Source of the DNA: Aliidiomarina sp047920995
GTDB lineage: Bacteria > Pseudomonadota > Gammaproteobacteria > Enterobacterales > Alteromonadaceae
Reading direction: 5' to 3'
DNA length: 64,000 nt
Assembly: GCF_047920995.1 (NCBI RefSeq)
Contig: NZ_JBLRWZ010000001.1
Span: 85,396-149,395, forward strand
Below the pieces are notes generated by a model, which had not been told where the DNA came from, did not search any database, and saw nothing but the letters and a program-made list of their open reading frames with translations. Each line of letters starts with the position of its first letter. The stretch's first letter is position 1. Below, in pieces: positions 51,898 to 60,281 of this stretch. The position numbers and the translations under genes are program-made.

Positions 51898-52932
51898 ATG
51901 AGCAGCGTAATGAAATCTTACGACGTAATCGGCGTGGGTAACGCCCTGGTAGACCAAGAATTTAAAGTAACCGACGAATTTTTGGTGCGCCATAATATCG
52001 AAAAAAGCATCATGACTTTACTTGATGAGGCACAACAGCAACTTTTGCTGGGCGAGCTTCACAAAGAGTTTGAGCTAGAGAAACGCGCCGGTGGCGGTTC
52101 TGCTGCGAACAGTTTAGTAGCCTTTAGCCAATTTGGTGGCAAGGCCTTTTACTGCTGTAAAGTTGCCAACGATGACGATGGCAATTTCTATCAAGCCGAT
52201 TTAGATCGGGCGGGCGTAAGCACGCACTTGGTTAAACAAAACAACAATGGCCATACTGGAAAATGTGTGGTGATGGTTACTCCAGATGCAGAGCGCACTA
52301 TGTGCACCTTTTTGGGGATTACCATCGATTTCTCCACCGAAGAGCTAGAGCCGGAAGTAGTAGCCGATTCCCAATATTTATATATTGAAGGCTACTTGGC
52401 TACATCGGAAATAGCGCGAAAAGCAGTTCAAGAAGCACGTGCTGTGGCAGAAGCCAACGGTACACGCATCGCCCTCACTTTCTCAGATTCTTCCATGGTG
52501 AAGTATTTTAAAGAAGGTTTGGATGAGTTTTTAACGCCGGGTGTTGATGTACTGTTTTGTAATAAGGAAGAAGCAGAACTGTATACTGGTAAAGAAGGTT
52601 TAGAGCCAGCGTTACAAGCCTTGTTGCAAGTAGCGCGGCAAGTAGTAATTACCCGTGGTAAAGATGGCGCTATTATTGGTACTCGCGAACGCCGTATTCA
52701 GGTGCCGGGTTTCAAAGTAACCGCGATTGATACCAATGGTGCCGGCGATATGTTCGCTGGTGCTTATTTATTTGGCATAACGCAGGGATTAACACCTGCG
52801 CAAGCAGGCACGCTAGCTAGCCGCTCTGCAGCAGAAGTGGTCAGTAATTATGGGCCACGCTTAAGTACCGAACGGCAACAAGAATTATTGCTGGAACTAG
52901 GTTTAACCGAACACGTTGCCAGCACCTTATAA
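51898..52932 (+). CDS. Adenosine kinase (PfkB family sugar kinase)
   Basis: A PfkB-family kinase of 344 residues. It shows VIGVGNALVDQEFKVTDEFL, the family signature GGGSAANSLVAFSQFGGKAF, and the catalytic Asp in IDTNGAGDMFAGAYLFG. The overall pattern is that of bacterial adenosine kinases often annotated next to ahcY. Its position 23 bases before ahcY gives a sensible pathway: AhcY releases adenosine and this kinase traps it as AMP. Specificity for adenosine is inferred from family resemblance and context; another nucleoside is possible. Confidence 0.82.
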   Translation: MSSVMKSYDVIGVGNALVDQEFKVTDEFLVRHNIEKSIMTLLDEAQQQLLLGELHKEFELEKRAGGGSAANSLVAFSQFGGKAFYCCKVANDDDGNFYQADLDRAGVSTHLVKQNNNGHTGKCVVMVTPDAERTMCTFLGITIDFSTEELEPEVVADSQYLYIEGYLATSEIARKAVQEARAVAEANGTRIALTFSDSSMVKYFKEGLDEFLTPGVDVLFCNKEEAELYTGKEGLEPALQALLQVARQVVITRGKDGAIIGTRERRIQVPGFKVTAIDTNGAGDMFAGAYLFGITQGLTPAQAGTLASRSAAEVVSNYGPRLSTERQQELLLELGLTEHVASTL

Positions 52933-52955
52933 CCTGCAAGATACGAGAGAATTCA

Positions 52956-54329
52956 ATGACCGATTTTCAAGATTATAAAGTAGCTGATATCAGCCTTGCC
53001 GATTACGGCCGCAAAGAAATCCAAATCGCTGAATCCGAAATGCCGGCATTAATGGCGATTCGAGATAAGTATAGAGCCAGCCAGCCGTTGCAAGGCGCAC
53101 GCATTATTGGTTGTATTCATATGACCATCCAAACCGCGGTACTGATTGAAACTCTGGTAGATTTGGGTGCCGAAGTACGCTGGTCTTCATGCAATATTTT
53201 CTCTACCCAAGACCATGCTGCGGCAGCTATTGCTGCGGCAGGCATTCCGGTATTTGCTTGGAAAGGCGAAACGGAAGAAGAGTACGAGTGGTGCTTAGAG
53301 CAAACCTGCACCAAAGATGGCCAGCCGTGGAACGCGAACATGATTTTGGATGATGGCGGCGATGTAACCCTGCTCATTCACGAAAAATATCCAGAAATGC
53401 TGGAAGCTGTTCATGGTATTACCGAAGAAACCACTACGGGTGTGCACCGTTTATTAGAAATGCTGAAAAAAGGCACCTTGAAAGTTCCAGCGATCAACGT
53501 AAACGATTCAGTAACGAAATCGAAGAACGACAACAAGTATGGTTGCCGCCATTCACTTAGCGATGCCATTAAGCGTGCTACAGATCACCTATTAATGGGT
53601 AAAAAAGCCCTAGTGGTAGGTTATGGCGATGTGGGTAAAGGTTCTGCTGCATCACTTAGCCAAGAAGGCATGATCGTTAAAGTAAGTGAAATCGATCCAA
53701 TCTGTGCCATGCAAGCCTGTATGGATGGCTACGAAGTAGTATCGCCATACATTAACGGTGTAAACAGCAATGATGGTTCTACTATTAACCATGAGCTGCT
53801 TGGCAAAACCGATTTAATCGTAACCACCACAGGTAACGTAAATGTGTGCGATCAGTACATGCTATCTGCACTAAAAAATGGCGCTGTAGTATGTAACATT
53901 GGCCACTTCGATAACGAAATCGATACCGCATTTATGCGTAAAAACTGGCGTTGGGAGCAAGTGAAACCGCAGGTACACACAGTGTTCCGCAGTGAATCAA
54001 CTGAAGATTATTTGATTTTGCTTTCTGAAGGCCGTTTAGTGAACTTGGGTAATGCTACTGGCCACCCAAGCCGCATCATGGACGGTTCATTTGCGAACCA
54101 AGTATTGGCACAAATTCATTTGTTTGGGCAAAAATTTGCCGCGATGTCTGCGGCAGACAAAAAGCAGCACTTAACGGTAGAGGTATTACCGAAGCAGCTT
54201 GATGAAGAAGTTGCCCGCTATATGGTAGAAGGTTTTGGCGGTGTAATCACCAAAATGACCGAGCAACAAGCAGATTACATTGGTGTAACTGTGGAAGGCC
54301 CGTTCAAGCCAGAAACGTACCGGTACTAA
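52956..54329 (+). CDS. ahcY: S-adenosylhomocysteine hydrolase
   Basis: AhcY splits S-adenosylhomocysteine into homocysteine and adenosine, clearing the inhibitor made by methyltransferases. The 457 residues are typical: RIIGCIHMTIQTAVLIETL at the substrate site, SSCNIFSTQDHAAAAIAA, the NAD+ site KALVVGYGDVGKGSAASL, VVCNIGHFDNEID, and the conserved end TVEGPFKPETYRY. Many gammaproteobacteria use the Pfs/LuxS route instead. Here the hydrolase is paired with an adenosine kinase. The GNAT gene follows after 16 bases. Confidence 0.98.
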   Translation: MTDFQDYKVADISLADYGRKEIQIAESEMPALMAIRDKYRASQPLQGARIIGCIHMTIQTAVLIETLVDLGAEVRWSSCNIFSTQDHAAAAIAAAGIPVFAWKGETEEEYEWCLEQTCTKDGQPWNANMILDDGGDVTLLIHEKYPEMLEAVHGITEETTTGVHRLLEMLKKGTLKVPAINVNDSVTKSKNDNKYGCRHSLSDAIKRATDHLLMGKKALVVGYGDVGKGSAASLSQEGMIVKVSEIDPICAMQACMDGYEVVSPYINGVNSNDGSTINHELLGKTDLIVTTTGNVNVCDQYMLSALKNGAVVCNIGHFDNEIDTAFMRKNWRWEQVKPQVHTVFRSESTEDYLILLSEGRLVNLGNATGHPSRIMDGSFANQVLAQIHLFGQKFAAMSAADKKQHLTVEVLPKQLDEEVARYMVEGFGGVITKMTEQQADYIGVTVEGPFKPETYRY

Positions 54330-54345
54330 ATCGCCGCTGCCAAGT

Positions 54346-54921
54346 ATGCATACACCTCGTTTACTATTTCGTCCACTCACTGAAGCTGATTTCGCGGAAG
54401 TGCTCGCGCTCGGCAACAAAGTGCATGGCGAAAATTATCTTAATCCTGAGAACTTAGCGGATTACTACGAACGTGGGCAAACTGAGAACGGCCGAAACCT
54501 GCACTGGTTAGCGTTCAGTGATGATAAGCTGGCCGGAATTCGCCTTACTTTCGCGCCAGGCAAGTGGGATGTAGATCAATACTGTACACCCAGTGCTTGG
54601 CCATTTGCTGCCGAAGAACTGTGCTACTTTAAGTGTTCAGCAGTGGATTACGATGTGCAAGGCGCTGGCATTGGCCGCTCACTGTTGATGCATTCCATTG
54701 TGGAAGCGCAAGGAGCTCGCTGCAAAGGCGGGTTAGCGCATATTTGGCGGCAAAGCCCCAACAACAGCGCATTCGAGTACTTCACGCGTTGTGGGGGCGA
54801 ACTCATTGCCGATCATGGTAAGCGCTGGCTACAAGCTTCACTAGAGGATGGTTACTACTGCCCCGTGTGCGATGGCGATTGCTATTGCACCGCGGCAGAA
54901 ATGCTACTTCGCTTTACCTAA
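54346..54921 (+). CDS. GNAT-family acetyltransferase with C-terminal Cys cluster
   Basis: This 191-residue protein begins with a GNAT-like pattern (TPRLLFRPLTEADFAEVLAL). It carries an acyl-CoA binding loop near 98-112 (DYDVQGAGIGRSLLMHSIVE) and a region that resembles amine N-acetyltransferases (SAFEYFTRCGGELIADHG). Unusual for the family, it ends in YYCPVCDGDCYCTAAEM, four Cys in a CxxCxxxCxC pattern that could bind zinc or an Fe-S cluster. It sits 16 bases after ahcY and overlaps the convergent oxidase gene by 18 bases. Its substrate is unknown. Confidence 0.75.
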   Translation: MHTPRLLFRPLTEADFAEVLALGNKVHGENYLNPENLADYYERGQTENGRNLHWLAFSDDKLAGIRLTFAPGKWDVDQYCTPSAWPFAAEELCYFKCSAVDYDVQGAGIGRSLLMHSIVEAQGARCKGGLAHIWRQSPNNSAFEYFTRCGGELIADHGKRWLQASLEDGYYCPVCDGDCYCTAAEMLLRFT

Positions 54922-56232
54922 ACGCTGCCACCGATACAATGCCCGTAAGGCCAACCTGCGGGCTGACGCAAAGGGATATTTCGGCAGCTCAGATTGATAG
55001 AATGGTAATTTTGGCAATGCCTTACCCGCGCTTAGCTCAGCTAAACGCTTCCCAGCAAGGCTGGCAAACGCCACCCCAGCACCACAATAGCCCGCACTAG
55101 TGAACACACCTGGTGATGGGCTATACACCCGTGGCATGGCATCTAACGCCACACTAATCCAACCACTCCAGAAATAATCAGCATGCAAATCAGTAAGCGT
55201 AGGGAAGGTATTTTGCATAGCGGCAAGCAAGCGTTGCTTTTCACGCTCTGAACTCGCATTCTTGCCGGTTACCGCGCCGCGGCCACCAAACAAAATACGG
55301 CCATCTGGCAATAACCGGTAGTAGTACTTCAACAGCCGGGTATCCATTACCAAATCGTTTACTTGCAGCCCCACATATTGCTGCTCAGAAACATTAAGTG
55401 GCCGAGATACAATAATACTGGAAAGCACAGGGAATTGGCGCGCACTTAAATCTGCAAATGGCTGCTTTGCTAGATAGCCATTGCCGCACACCAATACTTG
55501 CTCACAAGTTACAGTTTGCTCGCCAGCAGTAAGTAAATGCTTACCATTTTGCCGCTGCCAATGGGTAACCGGATGCCCTGTGGCAATTTTCACGCCAGCC
55601 TTTTGCGCTCGCGTTAAATAAGTAGCCACTAAAGCGCGAGGGTTAATTGCTGCCGCAGGAGAAAGTGCTAAACCACCATGCTTCCAGCAAATACCGGGCA
55701 ATTGCTCGTGCTGTTGTGCCGCGCTTAACCATTCTGCCTGTAACAGCGTATTGGCATAGCCGGGTTGTTGGCTAGCAAGAAGCTTTGCCGCTTTTGCATT
55801 GTGCGCTAAGCGTAAATAACGGCCCTGTAATAATTCACACGGCCACTCTGAATCCGCAGCCATGTTTTGCACATGGGCAATACTTTCCGCAAATTCATTC
55901 TGTACCGCATTGGCTACAGATTCGCCAAAACGGGCGTGATAATCGGCGTAGCCTAGGCGCCCTGTGCCCGGCAAAAGGAAACCGGCATTGCGGCTACTTG
56001 CACCAGCACCAATACCGCCCGCATCAATCAGCAATACTTCACGCTGTTGCTGCTCAGCAATTTCAATTGCGGCGTTTAGGCCAGTGTACCCTGCGCCAAT
56101 TACTACCACCTCTGCGGTTGTTGGCAGTGCGCAAGCGTTGGTATCTGGAAATGGCGTAACCGCCTGCCAGTATGAATCGGTACCAAATTCGTGAAAAGCC
56201 GGCGTAAACCGGCTTTTTAAAGGATCATACAT
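54904..56232 (-). CDS. FAD-dependent amine/amino-acid oxidase (DAO family, PuuB/OrdL-like)
   Basis: An FAD oxidoreductase of the D-amino-acid oxidase fold. I start at the ATG at 56232 (MYDPLKSRFTPAFHEFG), with GAGG seven bases upstream; the longer frame lies in the permease gene. The 442-residue product has DSYWQAVTPFPDTNACALP, the dinucleotide fold AEVVVIGAGYTGLNAAIEIA, GAGASSRNAGFLLPGTGRLG and RILFGGRGAVTGKN. The pattern resembles gamma-glutamylputrescine oxidase (PuuB) and OrdL, so a polyamine- or amino-acid-derived substrate is likely but not shown. It is the last gene of a four-gene operon, eight bases after the ABC permease. Confidence 0.83.
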   Translation of the reverse strand: MYDPLKSRFTPAFHEFGTDSYWQAVTPFPDTNACALPTTAEVVVIGAGYTGLNAAIEIAEQQQREVLLIDAGGIGAGASSRNAGFLLPGTGRLGYADYHARFGESVANAVQNEFAESIAHVQNMAADSEWPCELLQGRYLRLAHNAKAAKLLASQQPGYANTLLQAEWLSAAQQHEQLPGICWKHGGLALSPAAAINPRALVATYLTRAQKAGVKIATGHPVTHWQRQNGKHLLTAGEQTVTCEQVLVCGNGYLAKQPFADLSARQFPVLSSIIVSRPLNVSEQQYVGLQVNDLVMDTRLLKYYYRLLPDGRILFGGRGAVTGKNASSEREKQRLLAAMQNTFPTLTDLHADYFWSGWISVALDAMPRVYSPSPGVFTSAGYCGAGVAFASLAGKRLAELSAGKALPKLPFYQSELPKYPFASARRLALRALYRWQRLGKAK

Positions 56233-56240
56233 ACTCTGCC

Positions 56241-57383
56241 TCAAAGGCCGAATACAACTTTTTCGCTGCGCAGCATACGAGTTACTACAGCCACTAAAGC
56301 TGCCGTAGCCAACACCGTTACCCCTGCGCCCGCTAACACCATTAACCAATTAATATCTTGGCCGCCAATGGTGTTCAACAACATACGGTGCTGCGACGTT
56401 ACCGGCAGCAAGCCGAGTGCTGGATGCTCAAAGCGGGTGAATTCCACAGCGAAAATAATCGCAACGGGAATAAACATTACCAGTGAAATATAGGTTTGCG
56501 CTTCTTTAAATGATTTTGCTCGGAAGCTCACAAACAGTTGTAGAATACTAGCAAACGCAGCCAGCGGTACAAGTACCAACATCATGCTTAGCTGCTCAAC
56601 AAAGCTAATATTAAAATCGATGCCCAGCTTTTCTAGTGGCACAAAAATAAATACCAGTGGAATAAGCAAAATACTCAGCACCGCTCCTGCTAGGGCAAAG
56701 GTTGCAGCGGCACCGGCTTTCGCCATCACTAACCAATGAGTAGCCACTGGCTGAGCTAAAAGAAACTCAAGGGAATTGCGTTCGCGCTCCCCTGCACTGC
56801 CATCAATGGCCACGTTCATGCCAGAGAAGAAAATTGCCATCAACACAAATACCATTACCGTGCCAAGAATCATGGCAGCGCGGGCTTGTTTCGTTGCGGT
56901 GTCTTGCTTATCGATACGAATCGGGGCAATCACCTCGGCACTGATACCGCGTAACGTGAGGCGGTGGCTGGCGATAGTATTGTTGTACTCACGCAACGCA
57001 CTTTCAACCCGGCTACGGGCACTGCTATCACTGCGCTCAGAGTAATCCGCACGCACCGTAATAAATACCGATTTCGCACTGGCAATGTGCTCTTGGTAGT
57101 TACTGGGGATGTGCAGTTCTATATCGCGCGCTTGCTGTTCTTCGTTACCGGCAAAAATGCGCCGATCGCCCAAGAAATCCACCAAGGCCGGTGCGTGTTC
57201 AGCACCTTCAATATGCACATACACATCGCGTTCAGATACCGCGTCCTGAATGATCATCATAAACGCCACGGCCATCATGATGGGGCCGAAAAATGCATAT
57301 GACATAGCTGCCATCAACGAACGGCGATCACGCAGGGCATCTTTCATTTCTTTTAACCAAACGGTCATAAATACTGATTTCAT
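56241..57383 (-). CDS. ABC-2 type exporter permease (NatB-like)
   Basis: An ABC exporter membrane subunit of 380 residues. One N-terminal helix (SYAFFGPIMMAVAFMMIIQ) is followed by a large extracytoplasmic domain of about 140 residues (about 40-180). Five more helices occupy roughly 185-370 (ILGTVMVFVLMAIFFSGMNV; SLMMLVLVPLAAFASILQLF-type region). The motif DGSAGERERNSLEFLLAQPV is characteristic of NatB-like permeases. The gene overlaps the ATPase gene by four bases (ATGA). The substrate (sodium, peptide or other) cannot be deduced. Confidence 0.88.
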   Translation of the reverse strand: MKSVFMTVWLKEMKDALRDRRSLMAAMSYAFFGPIMMAVAFMMIIQDAVSERDVYVHIEGAEHAPALVDFLGDRRIFAGNEEQQARDIELHIPSNYQEHIASAKSVFITVRADYSERSDSSARSRVESALREYNNTIASHRLTLRGISAEVIAPIRIDKQDTATKQARAAMILGTVMVFVLMAIFFSGMNVAIDGSAGERERNSLEFLLAQPVATHWLVMAKAGAAATFALAGAVLSILLIPLVFIFVPLEKLGIDFNISFVEQLSMMLVLVPLAAFASILQLFVSFRAKSFKEAQTYISLVMFIPVAIIFAVEFTRFEHPALGLLPVTSQHRMLLNTIGGQDINWLMVLAGAGVTVLATAALVAVVTRMLRSEKVVFGL

Positions 57384-58114
57384 AACATGATGCCCTCTTC
57401 AGTGCCGATTAACTGCACAAAAGCGTCTTCAAAACTTGCTTGGCCCGTGCGTTCACATAGTTCGGTAGGGCTGCCTTCCGCTACTACTTGGCCAGCCACC
57501 ATAATCACCACGCGATCACACAGCGCGGCAACTTCTTGCATTACATGGCTTGAAAACAAAATACAGCGCCCTTGTTCACGCAAACGAAACAGCAAATCAC
57601 GTAAAATACGGGTACTCATTACATCTAACCCGCGGCTGGGCTCATCTAAAATCAAATTCTGGGGTTGATGCACAATAGCTTGGCCAAGCGCTACTTTCAT
57701 GCGTTGCCCTTGTGAAAAGCCACTCGTGCGGCGATCTGCGATATCATTCATCTCCAAATCATCAATTACTTGCTGTACCGCTACTTTACGGGCATCACCG
57801 TGTAAGCCATGTAAAGCCGCGAAATAAGCGATGTGCTCGCGCGCCGTTAAACGTTCTTGTAAGCCAAATTTATCGGGGAAAATACCAATGCGCTTGCGCA
57901 CTTCTAGCGGAGCCACCGATGCTTCAATACTATCTACCGTGGCGCTGCCCGTATCGGGTTTAATCAAACCATAAATACTGCGCAGGCATGTGGTTTTACC
58001 GGCGCCATTGGGGCCTAGCAATCCAGTAATTTCGCCATCGTTGGCATGAAATGAAAGGCCCTTAAGCGCTTGCACATCTTTGTAAGCTTTTTCTAATCCG
58101 TTGGTTACAATCAT
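57380..58114 (-). CDS. ABC exporter ATP-binding protein (NatA-like)
   Basis: The ATPase of the ABC exporter, 244 residues. Walker A is in GLLGPNGAGKTTCLRSIYG and the Q-loop in GIFPDKFGLQERLTAREH. The signature is SGFSQGQRMKVALGQAI, Walker B is NLILDEPSRGLDVMS, and the H-loop is ILFSSHVMQEV. The arrangement is that of drug/sodium exporter ATPases (CcmA/NatA group). It starts three bases after the alpha/beta hydrolase gene and is translationally coupled to the permease. Confidence 0.93.
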   Translation of the reverse strand: MIVTNGLEKAYKDVQALKGLSFHANDGEITGLLGPNGAGKTTCLRSIYGLIKPDTGSATVDSIEASVAPLEVRKRIGIFPDKFGLQERLTAREHIAYFAALHGLHGDARKVAVQQVIDDLEMNDIADRRTSGFSQGQRMKVALGQAIVHQPQNLILDEPSRGLDVMSTRILRDLLFRLREQGRCILFSSHVMQEVAALCDRVVIMVAGQVVAEGSPTELCERTGQASFEDAFVQLIGTEEGIML

Positions 58115-58117
58115 TTC

Positions 58118-59617
58118 TTACATCCCCGCTGCGTTAACGTTGCGAATAAACGGCAGCAAACGCGTGCGGCTTAAACAGGCGCCATCCACTTCATTGCTTG
58201 GGTTATCAAGAAACTGCGCAATCAGGCGATTGGCACAGGTGTGGCTCATAATAGTGTGGCCCCCAAACTCAGCCACTAAATGCTGGCTGTTGGTTAGGGT
58301 TTCTGCAGCAATGTTGCCCCATTCTGGTGGTGTTACCGGATCTTGCTCACCCGAGAGCAATAGCGTACGAATATCGCTTTGTACTGGTTCGGCATGGCGC
58401 TCATCAGGCAAGGATTGCACTGGCCAGCCGGCGCAAATTTTCTGAAAATCATAGCCCGTTCTGCCACCAATAAAGCGGTTATCGGCATCATCGGCTAATA
58501 GCTCAGCGCTGGCCCGCGGCATATCTTCTTGGCAGATCACTGAGGCCAATAAACCAACATATAACGGGGATTCACCATCAAAGGCACCTATCAAACCCGA
58601 TAACGGCCGCCAGTTACCCTGATACGCCTCGCTAATTACCAGCGGTAGCAATTGCCTACTGCGCGGCGAATACAACGCCCCGCGCAACGTGCTTGCCAAG
58701 CGAGATGCGGTCATTAATATTTCGCGCGGCTCATCGCTGCGAGCATCATTCATCAGCATGCGTTCCGGCTCTGCTTGCAGGCGTTCGCGCAACGCATAGT
58801 ACGTGGCGGCTATATCACCAAACTGCTCGGCACAGCCGCTGTCGTTGGCGCAATCCGCCACCATTAAATCAAATGCCCGTTGGCTATAGGTGCCAAATGG
58901 GCCAATTACTACTTGTGTAGGCGCCACACCATCGAGAACTACACTGCGCAATGATTCCGGCGCTTCACGCATCCATACGAGCGCTGCACGAGTGCCATAC
59001 GAACCGCCATACAAATTCACCTGCTGGTAGCCAAAAGCTTGGCGCACCGCTTCAAAATCTTGAATGGCATTTACCGTGTTGTACTGCTGAAAATCATGCT
59101 CAAACTCAGAGGCACATTCAGCCATTGCCGCAGCAAGATCAGCTGCATCATCCGGCACCAATAAATCTTCTAATACCGAGATCTCACATTGCATGCCATT
59201 CGATTTACCAGTACCGCGCTGATCTACCAAGATAATATCGCGCCGTTGCCGCACATCGCGAAAGATCTGCGCAATAACCCCGGTTAGTTCCGTTGCGGCT
59301 TGGCCTGGGCCACCGGCAAGAAAAAACAGCGGATCAGCGGCCGCGCCTGAGCTCACCGCTGGTAAACGCACGATGTTCAAGGCAATGGTTCGGCCATTCG
59401 GTTGCTTATAGTTTTCCGGAACCGCTAACGTAGCGCACTCAACTTGTTCATCAAGGCCACGCACATGGCAAGGTTCGGTTTGCAGCGCTGTAGCGCGTTG
59501 CGAAGTATTCGTAGGAAGTTCGGTATTATCTGCAGCATTTGCCGCATACACAGATATGCTGGCCATGGTCCACAGCGATGCTGCAACCAGCCATTTTGGC
59601 GAGGTTCGCGTTATCAT
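58118..59617 (-). CDS. Exported alpha/beta hydrolase (TAP-like peptidase family)
   Basis: A 499-residue alpha/beta hydrolase with an N-terminal signal peptide (about 1-28, ending SVYAANA). The catalytic Ser is near residue 205 in NLYGGSYGTRAALVWM, the Asp in LLSGEQDPVTPPEWG and the His in EFGGHTIMSHTC. FFLAGGPGQAATELTG is the oxyanion segment. A cap domain and the C-terminal TAP-like domain match tripeptidyl/proline aminopeptidases, so cleavage of small peptides outside the cytoplasm is likely. It is the first gene of an operon with an ABC exporter and an FAD oxidase. Confidence 0.87.
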   Translation of the reverse strand: MITRTSPKWLVAASLWTMASISVYAANAADNTELPTNTSQRATALQTEPCHVRGLDEQVECATLAVPENYKQPNGRTIALNIVRLPAVSSGAAADPLFFLAGGPGQAATELTGVIAQIFRDVRQRRDIILVDQRGTGKSNGMQCEISVLEDLLVPDDAADLAAAMAECASEFEHDFQQYNTVNAIQDFEAVRQAFGYQQVNLYGGSYGTRAALVWMREAPESLRSVVLDGVAPTQVVIGPFGTYSQRAFDLMVADCANDSGCAEQFGDIAATYYALRERLQAEPERMLMNDARSDEPREILMTASRLASTLRGALYSPRSRQLLPLVISEAYQGNWRPLSGLIGAFDGESPLYVGLLASVICQEDMPRASAELLADDADNRFIGGRTGYDFQKICAGWPVQSLPDERHAEPVQSDIRTLLLSGEQDPVTPPEWGNIAAETLTNSQHLVAEFGGHTIMSHTCANRLIAQFLDNPSNEVDGACLSRTRLLPFIRNVNAAGM

Positions 59618-59714
59618 TTGTTATCTCTCTTGTTAAACGCTAGCTAAGGTATACTTTGTACCGAGTTCAAACGGTTACTGCAATAGCGGTTTACATTTGC
59701 TAACAAAAAACCCG

Positions 59715-60245
59715 CTATTCGCTCTCGGCGTGCGCTGAGTTGCGCTCGTATAGGTAGCCTTTGTAATTAAGAGGATTAGTAGCTTCGGCAGTATGTTCAC
59801 GCAACAAGGTACGCTGCCATTCATCGGGTTGATATTCAGGAAAGTACGTATCGCCATCTACCTGTAAATCGATTTGGGTAATATACAGGCGCGTGGCCAT
59901 CGGCAGGAAAGCAGCGTAAATCTGCCCACCACCAATAACCATCACTTCTTGTAGGTCAATGCCATCGGCCGCAGCAGCAGATTTGGCAATCTCTAGGGCC
60001 TCTGTAGGGTTGCTGGCTGCACTCACGCCTGCTGGTAGGGCATTCGGCTTGCTGGTAATTACGATGTTGTGGCGGCCCGGCAAAGGCCTACCAATTGAGG
60101 CAAAGGTGTGGCGCCCCATAATGATAGGTTTACCGAGGGTTAATTCTTTAAAGTACTGAAGTTCACTGGGCAAATGCCATGGCATATCTCCATCACGGCC
60201 AATTACGCGGTTATGAGCCATCGCGGCGATCAATGAGATATGCAT
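59715..60245 (-). CDS. folA: Dihydrofolate reductase
   Basis: FolA reduces dihydrofolate to tetrahydrofolate with NADPH. The 176 residues contain MHISLIAAMAHNRVIGRDGD, the substrate-binding MPWHLPSELQYF, KPIIMGRHTFASIGRPLPGR for NADPH, and EVMVIGGGQIYAAFLPMATR. The length is slightly above the E. coli enzyme (159), with a short extra C-terminal tail. It follows obgE by 36 bases, the rplU-rpmA-obgE-folA order of several marine gammaproteobacteria, and serves the ThyA cycle. Confidence 0.97.
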   Translation of the reverse strand: MHISLIAAMAHNRVIGRDGDMPWHLPSELQYFKELTLGKPIIMGRHTFASIGRPLPGRHNIVITSKPNALPAGVSAASNPTEALEIAKSAAAADGIDLQEVMVIGGGQIYAAFLPMATRLYITQIDLQVDGDTYFPEYQPDEWQRTLLREHTAEATNPLNYKGYLYERNSAHAESE

Positions 60246-60281
60246 GCTTAGTTCCTTTTTCCCAGTAACAACATGAAAATG

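Noticed and set aside
52933..52955. SAH riboswitch before ahcY
   Set aside because: The gap is only 23 bases, too short for the structure.
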